Both the position numbers and the translations under genes were made by a program. From Pelargonium cotyledonis (Eukaryota; Streptophyta; Magnoliopsida; Geraniales; Geraniaceae): a DNA stretch of 23,804 bases. Under the pieces are notes generated by a model. The model saw nothing but the letters and a program-made list of their open reading frames with translations. It did no database searches and was not told where the DNA came from. Within the stretch, counting starts at the first letter, position 1. Every line of letters begins with the position of its first letter. The DNA lies in contig JAYMTA010000832.1 of assembly GCA_036897625.1 (NCBI GenBank), positions 1 to 23,804 of the forward strand, in the 5' to 3' direction. Positions 1 through 11,600 of the stretch are shown here, one piece after another.

Positions 1-1090
1 CAACCAAGTAAGCAGAAGAAGATGCATTATCATTCATGGAAAGATCAAGAACAAACAGTCCATTACTACAATATCCCTTACCCACAAAGACATTATTCTT
101 AGTCATCACTACTTTATCGGATTCAAAAGAGACTTTAATCCCAGCTTTAAGCAGCATAAAAACATAAACTAAGTTGGCACTGATACTAGGAACATGCAAC
201 ACATCACTCAAGGCTAAAGTTTTACCAAAAGTAAGATTAAGTAAAACTTTACCTTGACCTATTATCGGTGCAGTATGAAAGTCTCCAAGGTAGATCACTT
301 CACTCTTATTCTCCGCGGGCGTGTATGTGGTAAATGCATCTTTGACAGCACAAATATGGCGAGTGGCTCCAAAATCTACTACCCAAAATTTGACACTCGA
401 CAAAAGGTAAGCTTGAGAAATCACAACAACTATTACATCATTAGTTTCAAATAAATTAGCTTTTGGTTTAGGAGGAATGTTACTCACTACCCTATTCCTA
501 CACTGAGCAGCATGATGACCAGGTTTACCACATAAATAACAACCATTATTACTTTTCTTGAAGTTTTGGGATTTAGGCTTGAAGTCTCGAAAATTGCTTT
601 GCTTGAATGGTTTGGGAAAGTTATTCTGCTTGAAAGATTTGGAGTTGTACCTCTCATTATGAGACCGTTGTTGAATTATATTCGCCTTGGTCGTCATCTC
701 CTTAGCATTGGCAGCACGAACCTCCTTACGGTTGGTGTCTTCAATGATAATATGGGTAATGAGCTCTGAAAGGGACATTTGTTTCTGCTTGTGCTTGAGT
801 TGTTGTTTGTAATCGTTCCATGAATTTGGCAACTTCTCAATCAGCAGTCCGCCTGCAAATTCTTCTTGCAACTCAATGTTCTCGGCCTTGAGTTCGTCCA
901 ACAGCTTCTGGTACTCGTGAATCTGCGACTTCATCTCTTTATCTTCCACCATTTCCCATCGGTAATAATTACCAATGACAAACTTTTGCTTCCCGGCATC
1001 TTCAGCAGTATACTTTGAGATCATTGATTCCCATATCGCTTTTGCCTCCTTGCACGAAAAGTAGACATCAAAAAGTTCATCCAATAACGT
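1..1090 (-). pseudogene. Copia retrotransposon gag-protease fragment, open at the left edge
   Basis: Read on the minus strand from about 1090 down to 1, one frame stays open and runs off the window. In order it shows a UBN2-type gag segment (VYFSCKEAKAIWESM near 1070-1030, LIEKLPNSWNDYK near 840-800), a CCHC zinc knuckle CYLCGKPGHHAAQC (about 543-502), an aspartic protease motif VDFGATRHIC (about 385-345), then a gag-pre-integrase region ending near base 1. This order is that of Ty1/Copia polyproteins. The usual protease motif is D-S/T-G-A; here the second residue is F, so the protease is probably inactive. The gag N-terminus, 5' LTR and start codon are missing because the sequence changes character at about 1090, next to a MULE terminal repeat. 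The plus-strand ORFs here are antisense shadows. The rest of pol may continue outside the window. Confidence 0.85.
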
Positions 1091-1117
1091 ACTTATAATT
1101 GTGTGCCTACATACCTT

Positions 1118-1313
1118 ATTGCATATTTTAAATTATTTTTCAATTTAAATTTAACACCGCCAATTAAAACTAACGGATTCTGTTAGTCATTTGACGTAAT
1201 GTCCTTCGCGAGAACAAAAAAAACATGTTTTTAGACCCAACGGAACAAAGTAAAGGTTGAGGACCCAAGCGGAACACTTTAGCTAGTTTAGGGACCACTG
1301 GAAGACATTTTCC
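1118..1313. mobile_element. Terminal inverted repeat of a Mutator-like element, right-hand end
   Basis: This stretch matches, in the same orientation, the right TIR of the complete MULE at 20869-22267. Shared blocks include TAACGGATTCTGTTAG, GTCCTTCGCGAGAACAAAAA, the GGAACACTTTAGCTAGTTTA region and the terminus ACATTTTCC. The outer end is at 1313, and a candidate 9-bp target-site copy AAATATTTA follows at 1314-1322. No left-hand TIR is visible, so it either lies outside the window or is lost. If it lies outside, the Copia gag fragment at 1-1090 would sit inside this MULE. The inner boundary near 1118 is approximate. Confidence 0.7.
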
Positions 1314-1382
1314 AAATATTTAAGGCAAAAATTGAGTGAATAGCAAGAAGATCAACAACCACATATAACCATGACTATAGGG

Positions 1383-2095
1383 GGTTTAATACTCTGGAGG
1401 TCTCTCACATATTGAAAAGTCAGAAGTCATGTCCTCAACAAAAAAATAAGTCACACTAGTCCCCCACATTAAAAAAAAAAAAATTGGTCACGCTAGTTCC
1501 ACCTTTAGTTTGACCTAACGGAACCGTCAGTTCGGGTGACGTGGCACCACGTGGCATTTTATTTCGGGTGACGTGGCACCACGTGGCATTTTATTTCGGG
1601 TGACGTGTCGCTGACATGGCATTTAAAAAAATTAATTTTAATTTTAATAAAATTATTAAAATTAATTTTGGACTAATCATTAAACGACACGTGTCTTATT
1701 TTTAATTTTTAATTGTATTAAAATATTTTTAAATAGCACGTTAGTGCTACGTGTAAAAATAAATAAAAATAATATAAATTAAAATATCATGTGGCGCTAG
1801 TGTGGAATTTGGAAAAAAATACTTTTAAATTTTAATTAAAATGACACATGTCGCTTATACCATGGTTGGTTCAAAATTTAATTTTGGACCAATCATTAAG
1901 TGACACGTGTTATTTTTAATTTTTAATTATATTAAAATAGTTTTTACATGCCACCCGAACTAACAGATCCGTTAGATCAAACTAACGGTGGAACTGACCA
2001 ATTTTTTTTAATGTGAGGAATTGTTGTGTCTTATTTTTTTTTTAGGATATGTCTGGTGACTTTTCAATAAGTGGAGACCGTCACAGTATTAAACC
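1383..2095. mobile_element. Non-autonomous DNA transposon with about 150-bp TIRs (MULE-like)
   Basis: The left end (1383 to about 1530) is inversely repeated at the right end (about 1950-2095). Shared blocks are GGTTTAATACT, ATTGAAAAGTCA, the AAATAAG(T/A)CACA block, the CACATTAAAAAAAA block followed by TTGGTCA, and GTTCCACC-TTAGTTTGA. The interior is AT-rich with no coding potential. It holds a 32-bp tandem repeat and several CACGTG cores. Long TIRs and no ORF fit a non-autonomous MULE, but the flanks (TGACTATAG and TGATAATCA) match only partly, so no clear target duplication supports the superfamily. Its TIRs differ from those of the 20869-22267 element, so it is a separate family. Confidence 0.65.
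1532..1627. repeat. 32-bp tandem repeat with G-box cores
   Basis: Two identical 32-bp units begin at 1532 and 1564, and a diverged third begins at 1596. Each starts TTCGGGTGACGTG, and the first two contain the palindrome CCACGTGG. More CACGTG cores follow at about 1686-1695 (GACACGTGTC) and about 1902-1910. CACGTG is the core recognised by plant bZIP and bHLH factors. Whether these sites are used is unknown. Confidence 0.8.
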
Positions 2096-2727
2096 TGATA
2101 ATCACCTTAGAGAACTCTTCCCCAAAGTTGATCATAAGCATCGCCTTGATGATTTTTAGTCGGACGCCATGATGTGTATGGCTTTTTGACCAACTTTGGG
2201 ATAAAGTGCAGAGGATTAGTTCAACTAATCGTCGATAGTCCATCTCCAATCCAACTACATGCAGTTTTTATAAGAAATTGTGGCCCATTCCAACCCGATT
2301 CAAGCCCAGAGAGTGTTTGAGTAAAACACAAAAACTATATTATATAACAAATACAAGAGTGGTTATCAAGGAAAAAACAAATACAAGAGAGAAAAATAAA
2401 ACCAAGCACAAAATTGTAATTTTTTTTTTTTTTTTTTTGCTCGACAAAACATTAATAACAAGTTACCCAAACTGATTCAATCCATTACAAGCCCGAACAA
2501 ATAACCTTCTATTTCGGAGGGCTGAACATCTAAGGACCGAACTTGCTGTTTGTTGTACGTGAGAGCATGATCGAGATCTACTCATGGAGTTGTGGACTAG
2601 TTACCCCATGCAACATGCTTCCACAAGAATGATGCCAAAAAAATAGCATGATTACATAAGCCAAATCAAACCCCATTAATATGCTGCAAATCCTTAGGAC
2701 GAGCTACCGACAAGATCCAAGGGATTC
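2096..2727. other. 3' flank of RPB2, no gene recognised
   Basis: This stretch lies between the MULE-like element and the RPB2 stop codon. It probably includes the RPB2 3' UTR at its right side. No canonical AATAAA was found on the minus strand here, so the polyadenylation site is not placed. There is a run of about 20 T at 2418-2438. A short minus-strand frame at 2249-2064 overlaps the transposon end and matches nothing recognised. Confidence 0.5.
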
Positions 2728-5609
2728 CTATGCCCCCTTCTTCTTTTGGTTTTTCGATGGTTTAATATCCTTTGTGAGCATTCTTGGTGCGATGGCCATG
2801 GCCATAAGCTCTTGGAAGAGCAGCTTGCACGCATATGGAATATGGACCTGTATAAATATATATAGCCATACGCTCAATTGAAATACTGAATTTTTTTTTA
2901 TTGAATAGAACAAAAACACATGATACTATGCATAAACAGAATACTCACCTGAACAATATCTGTCTTGTTTTTGCAACCCCTGCACTCGAAAGAATTCTTC
3001 TTCAGGTTTGCTATAGCTATCAGCCCACAAGACTCGCAAACGTGGACCCTATATGCATCGCTTTGATCGAACAATCTTTCCTTGAGGAAATGTGCAGCTC
3101 CATGAGCAATCATGCAGTCTCGTTCCATCTCTCCAAATCGGAGACCTCCATCACGTGACCGTCCCTCAGCAGGTTGCCTAGTAAGGATCTGCACAGGACC
3201 CCTCCCACGTGAATGTATCTTGTCATCAACCATATGCTTCAATCGTTGGTAATAAGTTGGGCCAAGGAATATCATAGCAGGGAGCCGCCGCCCCGTATGG
3301 CCATTATACATGGTCTCAAAACCACGCATCTGGTACCCACATTTGTGAAGAGTTTTGCTGATATTATCCACCTAAAATACCAAATAAGAGGAAAAGATTT
3401 TGAGAAATTCAATACTTCTATTTTGGTTTCCAATTGGAGTAAACTACCCAGTACCAACAAGATTCTTTTTTCCTTCAAGTACCTTCAATAATCAAAGGTA
3501 TGGAGTACTTCCATGTAAAACAAAAAATGAAGTTCCATGCAAATGCAATCATATATAAAACACCACATTACCTACCAAATTTGAAGTGAATTTATGAAGC
3601 AGAGGTTTGAGAAAAATTAATGGATAAAAATGCTAGGAATCATCGCAAGACCATCTAACAATATAATCCTTGTAGAAAGTAGTTTTTTTAATGATTGAAG
3701 CACATATTATTATATTGATGCTTTGATCCAATTAATCAAGTCTTAACAAGTGTTGTTTAAGTTGGTAGCGGATTTTACTATGTAAAGCTCCTTTGACAAC
3801 TAGCATATGACTATAACATTTCCATGACCACAAAAGGAATCCCAGCACATGGTCCCAAATTGTAATTGATTAAAGGGGAGCACTTTGTGACCAGGCAACA
3901 GCAGCTGGGAACCATTAACTATGATATCATAGATCAAAACATTTCAAACAAACTCTGCAAAAAACTAAGGTGGCATTTGGATTTTAAAAATTAGTAATGG
4001 GAATATGAGAATCGAGTATGAGAATGAGATTCCCATTCTTCATGTTTGGATTAGGAGTTTCTGGTCATTAAAATGGCTTTGGAATCAGAAACTCATTCCC
4101 ATTCCAAAAAAAACAATTGCAAACGCTACCTAAATGGACAAGCCCTAACACCAATCTTACATTAACATTATGTAATTTATAATTCTAAGAGGATAACTTA
4201 CAGTGACATCTGTAAATGGAGTTGCATCCCCTTCCTTTCCCATGTGAGCAGCAACTTTACCCATGATACACTCAATAAGCTGGCCGATAGTCATTCGAGA
4301 AGGAATAGCATGTGGATTCACAATGATATCTGGTGTGATGCCTTCCACTGTCCATGGCATGTCTTCTTGGGTATAAGTCATGCCTACTGTTCCCTTCTGA
4401 CCATGCCTACTGCTAAATTTGTCTCCAATCTGAGGTATTCGGACAGATCTCACTCTTACTTTGACAAATCGCAATCCATCAGCATTTGTTGTCAGTAGCA
4501 CCTAATAAGAATTTGATGTTAGGTTATACACAGATCGTACAATGTCCCGTGTTAAATCATTACAAGACACAATCTGCAGAGCATATCTGAAATTGTACAG
4601 AGTCTGAGACTAGAGAAGATCTTGAGTGAAGACGTCATATTCAGATAATATAGTAACATTAATCTAAATAAAGCTTACTTGATCAACCATCCCTGTTTCA
4701 CTGTGACGTAAACTTATGCTATGATCACGCCTTGAATAACGAGATGCCTGTCCTTGAGCTTCTTCCTGAGTAATGGGAGTAGTCTTCCCGATGATAACAT
4801 CCTCACCTGAAACTCTCGTACCCTAAACGAACAATAGATTGCTTTAGAATACGATATCAATCCATAGTTTTCAGGACAAACATGACAAATTGGCATATGC
4901 TTACAGGAGGTGCAAGACCATCGTCATCCAATTTGTCGTAAGATCCATGCCGCATACCCTGTAAGCAAATTCAGGTTATGTCCCAACACTTCCTCAAGCA
5001 GCATTAACCAATAGAATATTCATCTCTTACCATAGTGTTCTGTCTGTCAGGACGGCCAAAATCCTCTTTGACAAGTGTCCCCATCTTTTTCTCCTCGTCT
5101 CTGTAAAAGTGAAATTATAATGCAATATGGTAAACAAATAATAATATACAAGGGAAGCAACACCAAGAACAACATTGAAGACATGATTGAAATAAGGTCA
5201 CATATACTAATGTATCCATATTGAAAAATAAATATGGTTACCTATATGAGCGGAAAAAAAGTGATCGGAAGAATCCACGGTCTATGGATGACTGGTTCAT
5301 AATGACAGAATCTTCTTGGTTATATCCAGAATAGCATGAAATGGCAACAATGGCATTCTGTGGCAAAAATGGAAAGTTATAAATCTGTAGGAGAAAGGCA
5401 ATGAAAAAAAAAACAGATATTATAAGGCCTACAATGCCAGCTGGAAGCTGCCTGAAGTGAAGATGCTCCATGGCACGGGTAGTAACAAGGGGCTTTTGGG
5501 GGTAATAGAGAACGTAGGCCAAGGTATCCTGAGTGATGTAAAAAAAATGTGTCAGAAGGAGCCATCAAGTATAATTTCTGCGGATTCATGTGTGTGTGTG
5601 TGTGTGTGG

Positions 5610-5661
<52 letters not shown>

Positions 5662-8600
5662 CTCAAGATCATAATAGGTGACTAGATGAAATACCATTCG
5701 GAACTGGTAATTGGTGACATAAATTCCCATAGCTTGCTTGCCCATAGCAGATTGATACGTATTACGTGGGGACTAAATGCACCAATAACAACCAAGTCAG
5801 GGTTAACAGAGGTGCAAAGACCTGATTCAGATAAAGTTCTCCAATATGACACTTACCTGATTATGATCAGGAAATGGTATAATTGAAGCACAAACACCCA
5901 AAATTAAGGATGGATGAATTTCACAATGGGTGTAAGTCTCAGAATAAGCCTCCTCTGGATTAAGCCTTGCTTGCACAAGATCCTGGAACGAATTGTTGGA
6001 ATTAATTTCCATAACTGAGGAATGCCATCCTCAATGAGATAGTTCAATTTGCACAACATTATTCCACTTACATTAATGGTCATTGAAATCATAGTGGTCT
6101 CCTCTTCCTCCGTGTCAATATATTCTATGAAACCCTTTTCCACAAGATCATGCCAACCGCCATCTTCTGGCGATTCCTGAAATATATTCAAGAAAATAAC
6201 ATTCGACTCATTCACATCCAGTGGGAGGAAAAGAATGTCAAATACAATATAAGGGATTTTTAACTTGCATACCCTTTGCTGCAGTGCATGAATATCCTTC
6301 TTCTTTATGAGAAGCCTTTGTTTCTCTACAATAAACAGTGGACGACTGCACCGGCCATAGTCAGTATAGATACGGAGTTCTTTCAAACGGATGTCTCTAA
6401 CAACTCCCACCTCAGTATTGACATCAACCTGTTCATACACAGTTCCATAAGAGCCTTGAAATATAACAATAACTCTTCCACGTCATTTTGAAGTGCAACT
6501 CTCAAAACTAAGAATGTAGAAAAGCAATGTTCCATAATTCTCATATTTTATTAGTACTGATACTATTTAAACCCATAAAAACATCAATGCACCAATAATC
6601 AACAAATCATGATATAAACCAAGGATGCTTCCCAATGAACTTGAAGTAGAAGTTCAAGATGTCAAGGCACCCAACATCGTGACGGAAAAAGAAGATTGCA
6701 CGATGCAACCATGATATTTGGTGCACAAAATCTATTAATTTCAAAGTTCTTTCTATTTAGATTCTTTCGTTTCTTTTTCCATGAGTAATTGTATGTGAGA
6801 TAGAAGAAATGTTGCTTCATTTGCAATAGAGTATTTAACAGAAATATAAATATGCAGGGAAAAGTTACGAAAGGAAGTCAGAGTTCGAGTCATGTACAAT
6901 GTTATGCACCTTTACCAAAAAGAGCACTGATTCAACACTCTAATTGCATTATACAGTTGATTGTTTAAGTGTTCAGATCATTGGTTTAGAATTCATCAAT
7001 GAAGTTAACATATCCATAGGACGATTTGAACTGGGGACATACTTTAATAATACTTTAATACTTTAATAATACCAAGGCTATTTATTGTTATAAATAATCA
7101 ATTACTTATAAACAATTAAGAAGCATAAAATGTAATCAAACTGAAAACTCTCCCAAGTGAATAATAAATAAATTAAAAAAAACTACACTACCAAGGCTAT
7201 TTATTAAACATGCATTTCTTAACGCCCATCAGGTTTTGCTAATGTTAAACTGTTCTTAACACATCAATAATTTATAAACAATTGAGACAGCAAATGTGAT
7301 CAAACTGAAAACCGGGATAAATTAATTTCCTTGTATAATAAAGAGAGCTATCCTATACTCTTCATAACCTAAATGTTTCCATCAGTTTGTAGTTCACTTG
7401 ACACTGCTAAAATGTAATATGTTTTTGTTACTCCGGGTGATGATAACAACCTTAAGTATGGACAAATAAAGAATGAATGCTGGAAAAATAATTCAAATTA
7501 AACCACTAACCCTTCTGCGCAGACGTCTTAACGTCTTTACCAACATATCCGGATCCCGATGAATTCCAACCCAGCACCCGTTGACAAAAATTTTGGTAGC
7601 TTGGGGAATAACGGCTGGAGAAATTTCCTACAGTGAAAGAATATTCAATTAGAACTGAAGCATACAGAAGAAATGCATCACTGTCATGAATTCAAAAGTA
7701 TGCACCTCAAAATTCTCAGTACCCCATTCCTCTAAAAATTCCAATATAGGATATGCTGCTGATCCAACAGTTATATATACCATCAAAGCAAGATTCTTGA
7801 CCAGTCCACATGCCTGATTTAACAACAGAGTATAATTAGATCCAAATAGAGAAACCTATTACAAATTATGAAATTCACTTGGTTATTAGCTTACCTGCCC
7901 TTCTGGAGTTTCAGCTGGACACATCATTCCCCATTGAGAATTGTGCAGTTGTCGTGGTTTGGCCAGTTTCCCTGATAAAAAAAATATCAATTAAAGAAAA
8001 AATGACGATGATAAATAACAAACAACAACAACAACAATAATTGAGTCATGCCAAAAGAAATAACAATGACTAATAATTTGCAACAAGTATATAATCCCTG
8101 GGCTTCGGAGGACCAAAACACGTGAATCATGAATAGCACCAAGTAATATTACCTTCACGCCCGATGGGAGAGTTTAGTCTTCGCAAATGTGACAATGTGG
8201 ATGCATATGTTAGACGATTAAGAACCTGTTCAAGCAAAATGGAAACTGAAACTTACTTAAAATAATTTAGAATAAAATCCAATGGAAGAAATTGACAGAA
8301 TGAAGGCAAACTGCGCACATGCACATCCACATGCGCGCCCAGCCACACAAACAGAATAAAAGATAACCATATTGAACCTGTGATACTCCAGCTCTTGTTC
8401 CAGCAGCATTTGCTTGCCCCCAGTTCCCCGTAGCAAGTGAATATTTCAGACCACTAGTGATTGTTTTAGCTTTGATAGCGAATTGCAGGTTAACATCTTT
8501 GCCATTATCAACACACTGTACCATCCATGAAATATATAGAAATGAACCACATAAATGGAATGTGGCAAACACAAATTATAAAGAAGCCTCCTATAATATG

Positions 8601-11600
8601 ATGTGTATACCTTCTGCACATAACCTTTTACATCCCTTGTTAACTTTCTGAATAGCTGCATCCATAGAAACAACAATCAATAATTTAAATAAAACTATAG
8701 AAACAATGAACAATAAATTTCAAGTATACTTGCAAAACAAACCATTCTAAAAAGTCCCCCAAGTAATGGCCCAGCGAGGTCCAGCCTTTTATTTCCATAA
8801 TGATCTCTATCATCTTCTGCCCTCCGACCAAGGGCACACAATAGAAGCCTGTGAATAATATATCTGAAAAAAGCAACAATCAAATCTTCATGTAATTCAA
8901 AAGCCAACCCAAAGAGGACGCAAATATTACAGAGAGTAAACTTACCCAAAATAGTAAGCTTTCTTTGTCTCACAATATTCCCCAACACCAACATGAGGAA
9001 GCATTTCTTTCTGTAGGATCTCTTTAGCATACCTGATATTAAGATGAATAAAAATCACCACGTGTTAGGAAACATCATACCAAAAAAAAAAAAAAAAACT
9101 TGAGAATAAGACACTGCATACTTGATTCTCTTTTCCCTAGTAACACCAACAGTTGCTCCTCGCTTCCCAATGTAATCCAATGCAACCTGCAGAAGATGAT
9201 AAAAAAACCACCCTCGTAAGGATAATCCATTATTACCCATCTGAAAAATATGTCTACCGAAACTGGCCAAAGGAGGGGGCTGGAATTGCTATGGGAGCCA
9301 AGCAATACCAATAATATCAAAAAGTAAACACAAACCATAAAGTTTAACAACAAACTTCAACATGTACTAAGGTTGAGCATTCAGGTTCAGCTAATAGGTT
9401 TTTTCAGTTAACAGAACCGAATTGCTACCTGTTTTTTTTATCATGCTGCTTCAAGCTTTTCTTGGTAGCTCAACATTTCTTCTTAAAATGAACAGTTCAG
9501 GTTTGGTTTCAGTTAATCTTCCCACACAATTATCTCATTTAACCAAACTAACCAGCAAGACATATGACATCCTTTATTGAACCCTAAAACCATTTTAAAT
9601 CCTATGCATCACTTCTCTAACTTCTATAACCCTAAAACCGGTGGTCCACTGGTCCTCTAGCATTATGATCTCTACTCTCTGGTTTAAGCCTCATGTTCAG
9701 TCACCGCTGCAACGCCTTCAAAGCCATAGCCAGTTACAGGCACCATGATGCTGAAGAGACTTCTCTCACCCTCATCTATCTCTTAACTCATCAGTATTCA
9801 CAAGCATTAACCACGGTCTAAAAGACCCAATCTCACTTTAGCTTTTGCTCACTTAACCTATTTCTCTTCCAATCAAACATAGTTGTGTACTGAGGTTTGT
9901 CTCTGTTATCTAATTTGTCTCAAAAGAGTAATGATATATGGACATGTGTTTGTTCAAAAAATTTATTTCAATTTGCAGTTAGGCTATATCTGGAGTCCTA
10001 CAACAACAAAGCAGGACAAATAGCTGAAAACAAGGACGAAAAAGAAACCCTAAGGGCAAGTTCATTACTTGTTGATTAACTGAACTAGCCGAGTTAGCTA
10101 AATAAATATTAACTTACATTTTCTAATCCAAAAAAAATCAGTTTGTTATTGGTTACCACTTTCAACCTACATTGCACGGATACGTTAAAACTGTGATGAG
10201 TATCCGTATTTTTTTTTTTTAAGTACAGAATACGACGAACATGCTTTAACACGCATTAAATACATATTGGATACACTATTTTGCGTATTGACCTTCAAAA
10301 GAAAAAAAATAAACGGTATACTTTAATGTGTTCGTTGTTGAGTACTTTAAACAAAGTCGACTGAAATTTTATAGTTAGGTTGTTATATTTTTGTTTAAGT
10401 AGAATCTTAATTGATAATTTATAGTTAGGTTGTTATATTTGTGTTTCGAAAGAATCCTAATTGATAACTGATTAATTATTGTATATATATTATATTAATA
10501 TTAACTTTTGTTCTTTTTATAGCAACTTTTGTTATTTAATTTAGTGCAACTTTTATATAAAATTAGTTGGTTTACATTATAACTAGTATTAACCAATTTA
10601 AAGAACAGGTTTACATTATAATTATAGAAGTTATTTTATGTTGTACTTCATTTTTTCATCTATACTCATATTTATCTAAATATCATTTTTATAAGAGAAG
10701 AGATTTATATCAATATTTTTATTTTGATGTAGCTTGTTTTGATGTAGCATGTTGCAACATATCAGATTCTAATTTTTATAAAAGTTGTGTATTGTCGTAT
10801 CATATCTTGTATCCCGTATTAGTATCAGTGCAATGTTATCAGATTGGCTATTCAGTTTGGTAATAACTAAATACTCACCCCTAAAATATACTATCGGGTT
10901 GGATGACCTTGGCTAAACATGTTGAACAAGAGCTGTGAATGTTAATAATTTGAATGCATGCCAACCTTATAAGTTAGTACATAGTGAAAAACTGAAGAAC
11001 ATTCAATGTATTGGAAAACGATCGGATAAGAATAAAGATAATTTGCATCCCTACAAAAATGGGCATAAGGTGGGGGAGTAGAGAAACGCTTTGGCTGCAC
11101 CACATAGATAGGAGTACAAAGAATTATTCTGCCAACTAGACGCAGAGCTTGAAACTCAAGCAAGTGGGTTCATATTTTTTTTTTTCAAAAATAGGGTTTT
11201 TTCATAAAACTGTTCAAAATATAAAATTGCTGAAAGTATAATATTCCAAAACTGAGTGAGGTCAAATGACTCGTCTATTTCAGCACAATGCTGTCAAATA
11301 TCACAATAACCTATATTTACTCCAGCATCAGCACTGCTAATAACTGCTGCATTCTGCAACAGCCTGTCATTGAAAAAACAAAAGGTAACTTGAAAAGTAA
11401 CCATATATACCTGCTGATTTTGAATCACAAACGCTTCTTCCAGGGAAGGTCGAAGCAACTCCATCATTTGAGTGTCGGAAAAGTCGTAGCAAATATGTTC
11501 CAATATATCTTTGTCAGCCACAAACCCCAAAGCTCGAAACACAATAATAATGGGAATTTCAGTTCGAATGTATGGAAGAGTAGCACGAATGTATTGCCCC

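Noticed and set aside
2064..2249. Minus-strand 61-codon ORF beginning MEMDYRRLVEL
   Set aside because: It overlaps the right TIR of the 1383-2095 element, has no recognised domain, and is too short to support.
9575..10055. AACCCTAAAACC and AAACCCTAAG telomere-like motifs in RPB2 intron 4
   Set aside because: Single scattered occurrences, not an array, inside an intron. They are expected by chance and do not support an interstitial telomere.
10567..10863. 98-codon plus-strand ORF in the middle of RPB2 intron 4
   Set aside because: AT-rich, low-complexity residues (F, Y, I, S) with no recognisable motif, and it overlaps local direct repeats. Probably a chance frame.
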